DNA from: Heyndrickxia coagulans 36D1
GTDB lineage: Bacteria > Bacillota > Bacilli > Bacillales > Bacillaceae_C
DNA: 64,000 nt
Direction: 5' to 3'
NCBI RefSeq assembly: GCF_000169195.2
Contig: NC_016023.1
Coordinates: 496,001-560,000 of the forward strand
Both the position numbers and the translations under genes were made by a program. The notes under the pieces were generated by a model. It worked only from the letters and a program-made list of their open reading frames with translations, ran no database searches and was not told the origin of the DNA. Positions 53,756 through 63,455 of this stretch are shown here, piece by piece. Positions within the stretch are counted from its first letter, which is position 1, and each line of letters opens with the position of its first letter.

Positions 53756-54795
53756 TTTTGTTCGAGGCCAAACTCGCGCGCCTGGTTCACGGAAGTCATC
53801 TGTACCGCTTCTGCAATCGAACAGCCGGTAAATTTCATAATGTTGCGGAATGCATCGTCCATCTTTAAGATGCTGCCGGCAAGCGCACCATTTTCAAGCC
53901 GGGCTTCCCCATTTTTCACCAGCACTTTCTGGCCGCCGAGCTCCGACTCCCCGTCCGGCAGCCCTTTCGCCCGCATCGCATCAGTAATGACGGAGATTTT
54001 TTCCGGCCCTTTTATTTCATACGTGAACTTCACCATATCCGGATGCACATGGATACCGTCAACAATCAGTTCAACTTGTACATAAGGCGACAGCAACGCA
54101 TGCCCCGCAACGCCAGGCTCGCGGTGGTGCAGGCCGCGCATGCCATTATAAAGATGGGTCGCGTGTGTTGCCTTGCTTTGTAAAAGTTCAGCACGGACGG
54201 CATCTGAATGGCCCATGGAAGGCACGATGCCGCGTTCAATCATCACATTTTCAAATGCCCGTGCACCTTCATTTTCAGGGGCATAGGTGACAAGCTTAAT
54301 GAGATTGCCAGAAGCTTCAACCCACTTTAAAAACAGTTCCGTGTCCGGCGCCTTGATATATTCAAGCGGCTGGGCCCCCGCTCTTTTTTTCGAAACAAAC
54401 GGCCCTTCGAGATGAATGCCTTCGATCGTTGTGCCCCCTTTTTCTTTTGCCACTTTAACGGCGCGCAAGGCGGCTTCGATTTTTCCGTAATCCTGGGTCA
54501 TCGTTGTCGCGAAAAAGGAAGTCACCCCTTCCTGCCGCAACTTTTGGCTTAATGTAACGAGCGCCTCCGGATCGGCATCCATCGCATCAATGCCATAGCC
54601 GCCATGGATATGGACATCAATCATGCCCGGGATAGTTGTCATCCCTTTCCCGTCGATCACTTCTTCCCCTGCTTTCGGCCGGTAATCTGCCATTTTGCCG
54701 GTTTCAATGATTTTATCTGTAAACCGGATAAATCCGTCTGCAATATGTTCATTCCCTGTATAAAGATTGCTGTGGATCAGCACTTTTTCCGTCAA
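53662..54795 (-). CDS. nagA: N-acetylglucosamine-6-phosphate deacetylase
   Basis: Deacetylates GlcNAc-6-P to glucosamine-6-P for wall-sugar recycling and chitin-sugar use. 377 residues. Metal-binding DVHIHGGYG (about 60-68), the family HLEGPF (about 125-130), GHSDA, and the active-site region ITDAMRAKG are intact. The start is TTG (TEKVLIHSN) with GAGGTG 8 bases upstream. A sigma-A promoter overlapped by a NagR-like operator lies just before it. The 3' end is tandemly copied downstream, but the reading frame itself is complete and ends normally (LGERE). Confidence 0.95.
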   Translation of the reverse strand: MTEKVLIHSNLYTGNEHIADGFIRFTDKIIETGKMADYRPKAGEEVIDGKGMTTIPGMIDVHIHGGYGIDAMDADPEALVTLSQKLRQEGVTSFFATTMTQDYGKIEAALRAVKVAKEKGGTTIEGIHLEGPFVSKKRAGAQPLEYIKAPDTELFLKWVEASGNLIKLVTYAPENEGARAFENVMIERGIVPSMGHSDAVRAELLQSKATHATHLYNGMRGLHHREPGVAGHALLSPYVQVELIVDGIHVHPDMVKFTYEIKGPEKISVITDAMRAKGLPDGESELGGQKVLVKNGEARLENGALAGSILKMDDAFRNIMKFTGCSIAEAVQMTSVNQAREFGLEQKGSLTAGKDADFVLLDEQLQVKTTYHLGERE

Positions 54796-54825
54796 CGGAA
54801 AACACCTCTTTTTTAAAATTTATAT

Positions 54826-54868
54826 AGTTGTCTATACCAATTATCATTCATGATGTGTCAGATGTCAA
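54826..54868 (-). promoter_or_regulatory. nagA promoter with NagR (dre-type) operator
   Basis: TTGACA (54868-54863), 17-base spacer, GATAAT (54845-54840) on the minus strand is a near-consensus sigma-A promoter. AATTGGTATAGACAACT (54842-54826) overlaps the -10 and resembles the NagR/DasR operator core TGGTATAGACCA. Repression by NagR is inferred. Confidence 0.7.
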
Positions 54869-54996
54869 TCTTTATTATGGGGAAATGATTTCTTTTTATG
54901 CAGGTTCTTTCCTGATTGTCTGTAAATCTATTTTTCCGCGGCAAGTTGATATATACTAGAAAAAGTGCAGAACGAACAAATCATGGAGGACTTTTT

Positions 54997-56475
54997 ATGA
55001 AACAAACCAATGTCAAGGCGGTCACAATCGCCCTGTTTGTGGCCACCTTTTTAACAGCCATTGAGGGGACGATTGTCAGCACCGCGATGCCGCGGATTGT
55101 GAGCGACCTGAAAGGGATCGGCGTGATGAACTGGGTATTTGCCATTTACCTACTCACTTCAGCGGTAACGGTTCCAATTTTTGGGAAGCTTGCGGATTTG
55201 TACGGTCGCAAAAAAATTTTCACGGCCGGCACCGTTGTTTTCCTTGCCGGTTCGACATTGTGCGGGCTCGCCGGTTCGATGGGCCAGCTGATTGTGTTCC
55301 GTGCCATTCAGGGAATCGGGGCCGGGGCGATCATGCCGGTTACGAATACCATCGTTGCCGATATTTATCCGCATGAAAAACGGGCGAAAATGCTCGGGTT
55401 TATGGGCGCGGCATGGGGCATTGCCGGTGTCATCGGGCCTCTTTTCGGCGGTTTCTTTGTCGACCAGCTCACCTGGCACTGGATCTTTTTTATCAATCTG
55501 CCGTTTGGCCTGATTTCCGTTTTGATGGTCATCCTGTTTTTACATGAGCAGGTGGAAAAAACGGAAAATGCGATTGATGTATGGGGGGCTGCCACCTTTT
55601 CCGCCGGGATGCTCGCGTTGCTTTACGCCCTGCAAAAAGGCGGGGATACAAGCGACTGGGGAAACCCGGTGATTTTGGGATTGTTAGCTGGCAGTGTTAT
55701 TCTCCTTGGTTTATTCATTTTGATTGAGTACCGGCATCCGGATCCATTAATGCCGCTTTCGTTGTTCCACGTCCGGGCCATTTCGGTTTCAAATCTGGTT
55801 TGTTTTTTGGGTAGTGCCGTTCTGATGGGGATTAACGTGTATATTCCGATGTGGATCCAAGGGCTTGAAGGGCATGGCGCAACGCTTTCCGGCCTTATGC
55901 TGGCACCGAGTCCCGTCCTGTGGATGCTCGGCTCTTTTGCCGGCGGAAGGCTTCAGTTGAAATACGGGGACCGTTTGGCGTTTTTAACGGGGATGGCCTT
56001 CATCTTGGGAAGCACTGCCTGGCTCAGCTTGTTTTCATTGGGAACGCAGGAATGGAGTTTTTACGTTTTCTCCGCCATTTCCGGGTTCGGGTTCGGGATT
56101 GTGATGACGATCTCGCTCGTTTCGGTTCAGTCGGCGGTGGACTGGTCTTTGCGCGGGGCGGCGACGGCATCGAATACATTTTTCCGGAATCTCGGGCAGT
56201 CGGCCGGTTCCGCTGTATTCGGTACGTATTTCAATGCAAAAGTTGCCGAGGAACTTGCGAAAGACAATCCGGGCGGGTTTACGACGAATTCGCTGAACAG
56301 GCTGATCAATCCGGAAAGTGCAGGCCGGTTTTCGGAAGCGGCGCGCGATTGGCTGCGGCATGTGCTTTTTTCAGGCATTCATTCGATCTTCATCCTGCTT
56401 GCCATAATTTCACTTGTTTGTTTTATTCTCTCTTTCGCGGTTCCGAAAGCGGAAAGCGAAAAGGGGCTGTCCTGA
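54997..56475 (+). CDS. MFS drug exporter, 14-helix DHA2 type
   Basis: A 492-residue proton-driven exporter with 14 predicted helices. The motif A loop GKLADLYGRKK (about 65-75) and motif C-like GAAWGIAGVIGPLFGG (about 143-158) are present, as in EmrB/QacA-type and YhcA/MdrP-like pumps. The substrate is not predictable. The ATG of MKQTNVKAV has GGAGG 7 bases upstream. Single gene, divergent from nagA; a TATACT -10 box lies at 54952-54957 without a clear -35. Confidence 0.88.
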   Translation: MKQTNVKAVTIALFVATFLTAIEGTIVSTAMPRIVSDLKGIGVMNWVFAIYLLTSAVTVPIFGKLADLYGRKKIFTAGTVVFLAGSTLCGLAGSMGQLIVFRAIQGIGAGAIMPVTNTIVADIYPHEKRAKMLGFMGAAWGIAGVIGPLFGGFFVDQLTWHWIFFINLPFGLISVLMVILFLHEQVEKTENAIDVWGAATFSAGMLALLYALQKGGDTSDWGNPVILGLLAGSVILLGLFILIEYRHPDPLMPLSLFHVRAISVSNLVCFLGSAVLMGINVYIPMWIQGLEGHGATLSGLMLAPSPVLWMLGSFAGGRLQLKYGDRLAFLTGMAFILGSTAWLSLFSLGTQEWSFYVFSAISGFGFGIVMTISLVSVQSAVDWSLRGAATASNTFFRNLGQSAGSAVFGTYFNAKVAEELAKDNPGGFTTNSLNRLINPESAGRFSEAARDWLRHVLFSGIHSIFILLAIISLVCFILSFAVPKAESEKGLS

Positions 56476-56615
56476 TACGCGGGGCTGCCTCTTTTTTTGG
56501 GATGCTTCTGATAGCAGTTGGGGGCTTTTTGCCGTTTACGCATTGTCCTTTAGCAAGCTTCAAAGGAACAAAAGCCAGCTGAATCGAACGGTAACTTTCT
56601 TTTGAAATCCCCAAG

Positions 56616-56651
56616 CACCAAAAAAGCCGCCCCTGTTTGTGGGACAGCTCT
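56616..56651 (-). terminator. Terminator of metA
   Basis: Arms AGCTGTCCC and GGGGCGGC (with G-T pairs), then TTTTTT on the minus strand, directly after the metA stop. It may also act for the converging MFS gene. Confidence 0.55.
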
Positions 56652-56655
56652 TTGT

Positions 56656-57561
56656 TTACCATTGGTATGGTGTTTCTTGGTATACATAATAGTTCAGCCA
56701 ATTGGAAAAAAGTAAGTAGCTGTGCGAGCGCCATGTATGGAGCGGCCTCTCATTGGCATCGTTATTCGGAAAATAATTTTTCGGGAGGGCGGTACCAAGG
56801 CCCCTTTGCTGATCGCGCACATATTCATCAGCAAGGGTTGTAGCGTCATATTCCAAATGGCCGGTGATCATAATATTTTTCCCGTTTTCGTCCATCACAA
56901 TGAATGGCGCACCCTCTTCCGATATGGAAACGAGCTGCAGTTCCGAATGGTTTTCAATGGCTCCGCGTGCAACATCCGTATAGCGGGAATGGGGCGCGTT
57001 AAAAACCTCATCAAATCCGCGGACCAGCTTGACCATCGGCAAAAACAAGCGGTGTTTGAAAATGCCGAAACACTTTTCCGGCAGTTCGTACTTCTCAATG
57101 CCGTAATGGTAGTACAAGGCAGCCTGCGCGCCCCAGCAAATATGTAGTGTCGACGTGACATTGGTTTTGGTCCAATCCATGATTTGCTTCAGCTCGTCCC
57201 AATAATCCACCGCTTCGAAATCCATTTTTTCAACCGGGGCACCGGTAATAATCATCCCGTCAAAACGGCGGCTTTTCACCTCGTCAAAAACCGTGTAAAA
57301 ATGTTCTAAATGGTAGCTGCTGACGTTTTTGGATTGGTAAGTCGACGTCCGGAGAAAAGTGATGTTGACCTGCAACGGCGTATTGCCAAGAAGGCGCAGC
57401 AGCTGCAACTCCGTCTTTTCTTTTTCCGGCATTAAATTTAAGATTAATATATTCAGCGGACGGATATCCTGCGTTCTCGCCCTGTCCTCATCCATCACAA
57501 AAATTTTCTCTTGTCTCAGCAGCTCTCCGGCAGGTAAATCTTTCGGTATATTGATTGGCAT
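56656..57561 (-). CDS. metA: Homoserine O-acetyltransferase (MetA family)
   Basis: Activates homoserine in methionine synthesis. 301 residues with catalytic Cys142 (HICWGAQ), His235 and Glu237 (ITGHLEYD), numbering identical to characterised MetA proteins. Residue 111 is Glu (TGAPVE). In this family Glu111 gives acetyl-CoA use and Gly111 succinyl-CoA use, so the product should be O-acetylhomoserine, the substrate of MetY at 3313-4611. The ATG of MPINIPKDL is taken as start; GGGGGAG lies about 10 bases upstream. A sigma-A promoter, but no S-box, lies in the 90-base gap to manA. Confidence 0.93.
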   Translation of the reverse strand: MPINIPKDLPAGELLRQEKIFVMDEDRARTQDIRPLNILILNLMPEKEKTELQLLRLLGNTPLQVNITFLRTSTYQSKNVSSYHLEHFYTVFDEVKSRRFDGMIITGAPVEKMDFEAVDYWDELKQIMDWTKTNVTSTLHICWGAQAALYYHYGIEKYELPEKCFGIFKHRLFLPMVKLVRGFDEVFNAPHSRYTDVARGAIENHSELQLVSISEEGAPFIVMDENGKNIMITGHLEYDATTLADEYVRDQQRGLGTALPKNYFPNNDANERPLHTWRSHSYLLFSNWLNYYVYQETPYQW

Positions 57562-57601
57562 TTTCAACGTCTCCCCCATACTCAGTTGTCATGTATTTTT
57601 C

Positions 57602-57631
57602 ATTATATCGGTTTTCTGCCGTTTGCTGCAA
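57602..57631 (-). promoter_or_regulatory. Sigma-A promoter of metA
   Basis: TTGCAG (57631-57626), 18-base spacer, TATAAT (57607-57602) on the minus strand, 40 bases before the metA start. Confidence 0.65.
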
Positions 57632-57652
57632 TATTCTTGATAGACAGACAGT

Positions 57653-58600
57653 TTACGGATGGGATATGATCAGCGTCAGATGACCTTCCAGTTCAAAATG
57701 GCCAAATCCGGACGGCAGCAGAAAATGCATCCCTTTTTCAAGCGGATAAGTTTTTCCGTCGGCTTTCATGGCCCCTTCCCCGTCAAGCACGCTGGCCAGT
57801 TCGAACGGTTTGTTTTGGGTAAACGATGCGGTTCCTTTTACATCCCATTTATATACAGAGAAAAAGGCTTCCTTTGCAAACGTTGTGATGGTAACACCCG
57901 GTTTTTCTTCCGTACGGGGGCGGACTGCGGCATCCCGGTGCGGTATCGTTGTAACATCAATGGCTTTTTGCAAATGCAGTTCACGTTTGTTGCCGGCAGC
58001 ATCCGTCCGGTCGTAGTCATAAACGCGGTACGTTGTATCACTGCTTTGCTGCGTTTCGAGCACAAGCGTCCCTTCACAAAGAGCATGAATCGTCCCGCTC
58101 GGCACATAGAAAAAGTCCCCCGGGTGAATCGGCACTTTGCGCAGCAGGCTGTCCCATTTTCCTTCTTCAACCAGGCGGACGAATTCTTCTTTCGTTTTGG
58201 CATGATGCCCGTAAACGAGCTGTGCGTCTTCCTTGCAATCAATGATGTACCAGCATTCCGTTTTGCCAAGTTCTCCGTTTTCGTGTTCATTGGCGTATGC
58301 ATCATCCGGGTGAACCTGAACCGATAAATCTGCATTTGCATCGAGAATTTTCGTCAGGAGCGGGAATCCTTTTCCAGACATTCCGCCGAACAAGTCACGT
58401 CTTTCTTCCCACAGTTCCATCAAGGTTTTGCCGGCAAATTCACCGTTTTTTACAGTCGACGGGCCGTTCGGATGGCCGGAAATAGCCCAGCACTCCCCTG
58501 TATGGTCAGACGGGATGCGGTAACCAAACCGGTCCCTCAGCGCGGTTCCTCCCCAAATTCTTTCTTTAAAAACCGGTTCAAGAAATAAAGGCTCGCTCAT
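57653..58600 (-). CDS. manA: Mannose-6-phosphate isomerase, class I
   Basis: Interconverts mannose-6-P and fructose-6-P. 315 residues, the short Bacillus ManA/Pmi form. Zinc ligands are in LSVQVHPDD (about 92-100), GKTECWY (about 111-117) and SGTIHAL (about 168-174). EPVFKERIWGGTALRDRFG at the N-terminus is typical. GGAGGAAGATTTGA precedes the ATG. No phosphotransferase gene is adjacent. Confidence 0.95.
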   Translation of the reverse strand: MSEPLFLEPVFKERIWGGTALRDRFGYRIPSDHTGECWAISGHPNGPSTVKNGEFAGKTLMELWEERRDLFGGMSGKGFPLLTKILDANADLSVQVHPDDAYANEHENGELGKTECWYIIDCKEDAQLVYGHHAKTKEEFVRLVEEGKWDSLLRKVPIHPGDFFYVPSGTIHALCEGTLVLETQQSSDTTYRVYDYDRTDAAGNKRELHLQKAIDVTTIPHRDAAVRPRTEEKPGVTITTFAKEAFFSVYKWDVKGTASFTQNKPFELASVLDGEGAMKADGKTYPLEKGMHFLLPSGFGHFELEGHLTLIISHP

Positions 58601-58925
58601 TCAAATCTTCCTCCTTGAAAGGCAATCCTTTGCTCAAATATGAACAAAGCATTTTCAGTCCTTTTCATTATAGCATACCGCTCCTGCACCCGCGCCGGTT
58701 ATCCCGTGTTTTTGCACCGGCCATTTGCTTTCCGCACGCAAAATTTTTTTGCCCGTTTGGGGACGTTTTTCATTTCTTGCCTGCCATTTTTTTGCTGTCC
58801 GGATGCCGCTTTTTTGTTTGCCAAATTTTAGTGTTTATACGGGGGCGTTTTCTATTTCTTTATCTGCCAATCTGTTTTTTTGCACCGGCCGTTTGTCTGC
58901 AAATTTTTTCATCCGCAGTAACAGG
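58601..58925. other. Pyrimidine-rich intergenic stretch upstream of manA
   Basis: No gene. TTTTTGCACCGGCC(A/G)TTTG occurs twice (about 58710 and 58878) in otherwise T-rich sequence. No hairpin terminator for the VOC gene was recognised. Confidence 0.4.
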
Positions 58926-59321
58926 TCAGCTTTCATACAATTCGATTGGAAGACCGTCGGGATCCTGGAAAAAGGTGAATTTTTTATCTGTAAGCGGGTC
59001 AATGCGGATGTCTTCTACTTGAATGCCCATTTCTTCAAGCCGCTTTTTATCCGCTTCTACATCGTCCGTTTCAAATGCAAGATGCCGCAAGCCCGCAGCT
59101 TCCGGAAATGTCGGGCGCGCGGGCGGATCCGGAAAGGAAAACAGCTCGATCTGATATACGCCGCCGACCGAAAGATCCAGTTTGTAGGAATCCCGCTCTT
59201 TCCGGTATACTTCCCGCACCGGCTCCAATCCGAGGCAATCGACATAAAAATGCTTTGATTTTGCATAATCGGAACAAATGATGGCAATATGGTGAATGCG
59301 TTTCAACCTTGGAGCTGCCAT
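58926..59321 (-). CDS. VOC/glyoxalase-fold protein (GloA2/YraH-like)
   Basis: A 131-residue vicinal-oxygen-chelate protein with two beta-alpha-beta-beta modules: IHHIAIICSDYAKSKHFYVDCLG (about 9-31) and GLRHLAFETDDVEADKKRLEEMG (about 77-99), and metal-site candidates His11, Glu55-region, His80 and Glu128 (PIELYE). This SMU1112c/GloA2-type family has no firmly assigned substrate. The ATG overlaps the cvfB stop (TAATG) and GGAGGG lies upstream, so it is co-translated with cvfB. Confidence 0.85.
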   Translation of the reverse strand: MAAPRLKRIHHIAIICSDYAKSKHFYVDCLGLEPVREVYRKERDSYKLDLSVGGVYQIELFSFPDPPARPTFPEAAGLRHLAFETDDVEADKKRLEEMGIQVEDIRIDPLTDKKFTFFQDPDGLPIELYES

Positions 59322-60181
59322 TACTTTCCCTCCTTCCGATAAGTCCAGCCTTCTTCTTGATAGACGGTGCCGTTTTTCATCAGACGGCCGAGCGCACGTT
59401 TAAACGCCGCTTTGCTGATGCCAAACCGCTCCTGAATCTCTTCCGGCATGCTTTTATCCCAATATGGCATTTTTCCGCCGCGCGAATCCATATAGGCAAG
59501 GATATTTTCCGCATCTTTATCCAATGCTTCATAAGCGCGCCCCAAAAGCGAGATATTCAATGTCCCGTCTTCTTTTACATCAATGACGCGGCCTTCCACT
59601 TTCTGCCCGAGGCGCGGTTCGTTTTTGCGCTGTGATTCATGGATGAAGCCAATATAGCCCTCATCGGTTATGATTGAAGAACCCGCTTTTGCCAGTCGGA
59701 ACACATGCCCGGTGACATCTTTGTTCCACATTTCCCGGCCGGCTTGTTTCGCTAAATCCCTGACTATGTTTTCTCCGGCTAATTTTGCGAATAAGCGCCC
59801 ATGTTTGTCAAGATCAAGGGTAATGTATAAATGATCGCCTTTTTCCGGCCAGAGCGAGCGGATCGGGGGCAGGTCATCAACAGAAAGAAGCATGTCTTTG
59901 TGAATTCCGATCGAAACGAAAACGCCAAGTTTTTCTTTGGTGCCGGCAACTTCCGCCCAGCCGTATGTCCCCAATCGGATGTCCGGAATCACATTTGTCG
60001 CGGCCAGCCTCCCCTGATGGTCCTGATATAGAAAGACCGTTTGCACCGCTTCCGGATCAAAGGGTTCCACAATATCCCGGTGATGCAGGAGCACGTCTTC
60101 TGTCCCGTTAGATAAAAAATAACCGAACGGCGCTTCCCGCACCACCGTAAGTTCGGCAACGGTTCCTGGTGTTAAATCCAT
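59321..60181 (-). CDS. cvfB: S1 RNA-binding protein CvfB (YitL-like)
   Basis: A 286-residue RNA-binding protein with tandem S1-type domains (about 5-65, 70-140, 150-215) and a C-terminal winged helix (about 225-286, MPEEIQERFGISKAAFKRALGRLMKNG in pieces). It matches B. subtilis YitL and S. aureus CvfB, a regulator of virulence and RNA metabolism. The ATG has GGAGGAAACTGCTGCA upstream. It is coupled to the VOC gene. Confidence 0.92.
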   Translation of the reverse strand: MDLTPGTVAELTVVREAPFGYFLSNGTEDVLLHHRDIVEPFDPEAVQTVFLYQDHQGRLAATNVIPDIRLGTYGWAEVAGTKEKLGVFVSIGIHKDMLLSVDDLPPIRSLWPEKGDHLYITLDLDKHGRLFAKLAGENIVRDLAKQAGREMWNKDVTGHVFRLAKAGSSIITDEGYIGFIHESQRKNEPRLGQKVEGRVIDVKEDGTLNISLLGRAYEALDKDAENILAYMDSRGGKMPYWDKSMPEEIQERFGISKAAFKRALGRLMKNGTVYQEEGWTYRKEGK

Positions 60182-60284
60182 TGCAGCAGTTTCCTCCTCC
60201 GTAAATCGTTTGCTTCATAATAGGTAATTATAACATTGATCGGCGTAAAACATGATTTTATTTTGAACAAGGAGTGGAAATACT

Positions 60285-60473
60285 ATGCCTGACAAACGTG
60301 AGGTGACGCATCGGGACAATGAGGCGGAAACGGTTGTCAATGATGCGCATGGGAGCAACCAGGTTGGCTTGTTCAGTGAACATAAGCCTTATAAACCGTT
60401 TGCTGTGACAGCGCTTGAAACGGATAAGGATATGAAAAGATTCGCGAAATTTACAGATGGCAAACAGGAGTGA
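60285..60473 (+). CDS. Small hydrophilic protein, first of a two-gene unit
   Basis: A 62-residue charged protein (MPDKREVTHRDNEAETVVND...LETDKDMKRFAKFTDGKQE) without membrane segments. AAGGAG lies about 10 bases before the ATG, and the stop is 5 bases before the next small gene. A shared terminator follows. Family not recognised; small conserved Bacillus proteins of this kind exist, but I cannot name this one. Confidence 0.7.
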   Translation: MPDKREVTHRDNEAETVVNDAHGSNQVGLFSEHKPYKPFAVTALETDKDMKRFAKFTDGKQE

Positions 60474-60478
60474 TCCAA

Positions 60479-60610
60479 GTGAGTAAATCAAAGCGCGAAG
60501 AAGAACGACAGTGGAAAGTCCGGAAAGAATCGCAAAACCCGCACGGCAAAGTGAAATCTCTGGAAGAAATCGCGGATGAGATATTCGCCGAATGGAAAGA
60601 AAAAAAGTGA
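60479..60610 (+). CDS. Small basic/acidic helical protein, second of the unit
   Basis: A 43-residue frame from GTG at 60479 (CAGGAG 8 bases upstream): MSKSKREEERQWKVRKESQ... ending EIADEIFAEWKEKK, amphipathic-helical in pattern. It is tightly coupled to the preceding gene and followed by a terminator 4 bases after the stop, which supports it being real. Function unknown. Confidence 0.65.
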   Translation: MSKSKREEERQWKVRKESQNPHGKVKSLEEIADEIFAEWKEKK

Positions 60611-60613
60611 GAT

Positions 60614-60642
60614 AAAGGGGTGCTTTCATGGCACCCCTTTTG
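60614..60642 (+). terminator. Terminator of the two small genes
   Basis: Arms AAAGGGGTGC/GGCACCCCTTT with a 6-base loop and TTTTG on the plus strand. Confidence 0.8.
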
Positions 60643-60705
60643 TATGCTGGAGACCGCGCGCAATCGGGTTTTACAAAAAATGGCTTAACGATTCCCGCAG
60701 ATAGT

Positions 60706-60736
60706 AAAAAACCCGTTGAAAACAGGGGTTTCAACA
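60706..60736 (-). terminator. Terminator of ydjO
   Basis: Arms AAACCC and GGGTTT around a 12-base loop (with an alternative GTTGAAA/TTTCAAC pairing), followed by TTTTTTAC on the minus strand. Confidence 0.65.
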
Positions 60737-60771
60737 GGCCCGAAAAATGGCAACAAAAAATAACTGTTTTT

Positions 60772-60960
60772 TTAACTTCCGATAACTGGCAGCACGCGTA
60801 CTTCTTTTTTCATATCGGAGTGGCAGAGCGGGCAGTGCGGCTTTTCTTCAAAAGTAAAGTTTTCACGCATAAAACCGTTGCAATCATCGTTTGTGCAGGC
60901 CCATACGGTCGTTTCCACCTCAGGCACCGGCTCCTTCTGGTTATTAAAATATGCCATCAT
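60772..60960 (-). CDS. ydjO: Cold-inducible zinc-ribbon protein YdjO
   Basis: A 62-residue protein starting MMAYFNNQKEPVPEVETTVW with a zinc ribbon formed by CTNDDC (about 22-27) and CPLC (about 45-48), ending RVLPVIGS. This matches YdjO, reported in B. subtilis as cold-shock induced, with unknown mechanism. The start ATG at 60960 has GGGAG 6 bases upstream; the longer frame to 61092 is not supported. Confidence 0.88.
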   Translation of the reverse strand: MMAYFNNQKEPVPEVETTVWACTNDDCNGFMRENFTFEEKPHCPLCHSDMKKEVRVLPVIGS

Positions 60961-61408
60961 AAAAGACTCCCTTCTTATGTTTAGTATAACACACTTTAAC
61001 ACAAAAAAGGGGACCGGCCCTGCTGCGTTAACGTATGCAGGCAAGTGTGCAAACCGTCCCGGCGCATTCGTGCATGCTTCTATTATATGCATGCGGCCCC
61101 GGCTTTATGCGGGCCTCCGCTTTGCACGAGGCAAGTGCTGCAGCCTGGAACCGGGCTGGAGCCGGGATCCACACTGCTCGATACATTTGCAAAACCTGCC
61201 TTAATCGCTACTCTACTTTTCGCAAAGCCCGCCCATTTTCTTTCGTGCCCCCGCTATTATTGAAACCGGGACCTGCACTGCTTCGACGCCTTTGCATCAT
61301 CTGCCCTAAAATTTACTCCGCTTTCCGTAAAGTTCGCGGCCATACCATTTCAAAACCAAGATCGCAACAGACAGCCTCAAAATCATTTTTACCCGCTTTC
61401 CCACTCAC
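60961..61408. other. Intergenic stretch between lacI-type gene and ydjO
   Basis: About 450 bases without a supported gene. A long plus-strand frame (61035-61853) runs antisense into the lacI-type gene and is rejected. It contains an imperfect repeat of about 75 bases. Confidence 0.5.
61161..61338. repeat. Imperfect direct repeat of about 75 bp
   Basis: 61161-61233 and 61267-61338 align from GCCGGGATCCACACTGC / ACCGGGACCTGCACTGC to TTCGCAAAGCCCGC / TTCCGTAAAGTTCGC, with roughly 70-75 percent identity. They do not correspond to any gene I recognise. Confidence 0.55.
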
Positions 61409-62404
<996 letters not shown>

Positions 62405-62414
62405 TCAATCTTTT

Positions 62415-63455
62415 TCAACCAAAAATCCATTTTGTATGGGCACGGTATGTTTCACCCGGCTCTAGAATCACAGACGGGTATTCAGGGTGATGGATCGCAT
62501 CCGGCACACCCTGCGTCTCAAGGCAGACCGCCAAATAATCTGAAGGCTTGCGGCCGCGGATTTCATATTCGTCATTGCCCATTGTATTGCAAGTATAAAC
62601 GACGACGCAAGGCTGGTCGGTTTCCACCGTCAGCACGCGCCCGCTCTCTTCGTCTTTTAAGCGGATCGTTTTTTCCGTTTCCGGCAATAAAAACGCGTGG
62701 TCATAGCCGTTTCCGACAAGGACGTTTTGCGGATGATCTGATACCGTGCCGTCTTCGATTTTTCGCCCGTTCCGAAAATCGAACGCGGTGCCGGTGACAT
62801 CGAAAGTTTTCCCTGTCGGCAGCGTTTCCTGGCCAAGTTCAAGCACACGGTTACTCGGGATTTGCAATTTGTGCCCGCGTACATCGCGTTTCATATCGCC
62901 GCTTAAATTGAAGTATGCATGATTGGTCATGTTGACGATCGTTTTTTTATCCGTATGTGCCTGATAAGACAGCTTCAGTTCTTGTTCATTTGTTAAAAGA
63001 TAGGTCACGGTGGCATCGAGATTTCCGGGATAGCCTTCTTCGCCGTCCGGGCTTATATGCGTAAATTTCACACCAACTGCGCCGTCTTGTTCAATGGGTG
63101 TGCTGTCCCAGATGACGGCGTTAAACCCTTTGAAGCCGCCATGGAGATGGTTGCGGTTTTCATTGGCAGAAAGCTTGTATGTTTTGCCGTCCAGTTCAAA
63201 AGAAGCTCCGGCGATCCTGCCGGCAATACGGCCGATGATAGCGCCGAAATACGGAACACCATGGAGGTAGCCGTCAAGGTTGTCATACCCGAGCACGATA
63301 TTTTCCGGTTTGCCGTTTTTGTCCGGCACGATGATCTTATTGATGATGCAGCCGTATTCAAGCACCGTTACAGATACGCCACAGTCATTTTTCAATTCAT
63401 AAGCATGGACCGGACGCCCTTCCAATTCCCCAAACAATGCCTTTTTGATTTCCAT
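62415..63455 (-). CDS. galM: Aldose 1-epimerase (galactose mutarotase)
   Basis: Interconverts alpha and beta galactose, feeding the Leloir pathway. 346 residues. Family motifs GRIAGRIAGASFELDG, NHLHGG (about 103-108), NMTNHAYFNLSGD (about 175-187) and VYTCNTMG (about 287-294) are present; the HGG and NHAYF histidines are the catalytic acid and its partner. AAAAGGGCTGATCAAA precedes the ATG. Lies between galT and the lacI-type gene. Confidence 0.93.
   Translation of the reverse strand: MEIKKALFGELEGRPVHAYELKNDCGVSVTVLEYGCIINKIIVPDKNGKPENIVLGYDNLDGYLHGVPYFGAIIGRIAGRIAGASFELDGKTYKLSANENRNHLHGGFKGFNAVIWDSTPIEQDGAVGVKFTHISPDGEEGYPGNLDATVTYLLTNEQELKLSYQAHTDKKTIVNMTNHAYFNLSGDMKRDVRGHKLQIPSNRVLELGQETLPTGKTFDVTGTAFDFRNGRKIEDGTVSDHPQNVLVGNGYDHAFLLPETEKTIRLKDEESGRVLTVETDQPCVVVYTCNTMGNDEYEIRGRKPSDYLAVCLETQGVPDAIHHPEYPSVILEPGETYRAHTKWIFG

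Noticed and set aside
53446-53868. 140-codon plus-strand frame with repeated protein sequence
   Set aside because: Its repeats come only from the antisense of the 129-bp nagA copies; no ribosome site.
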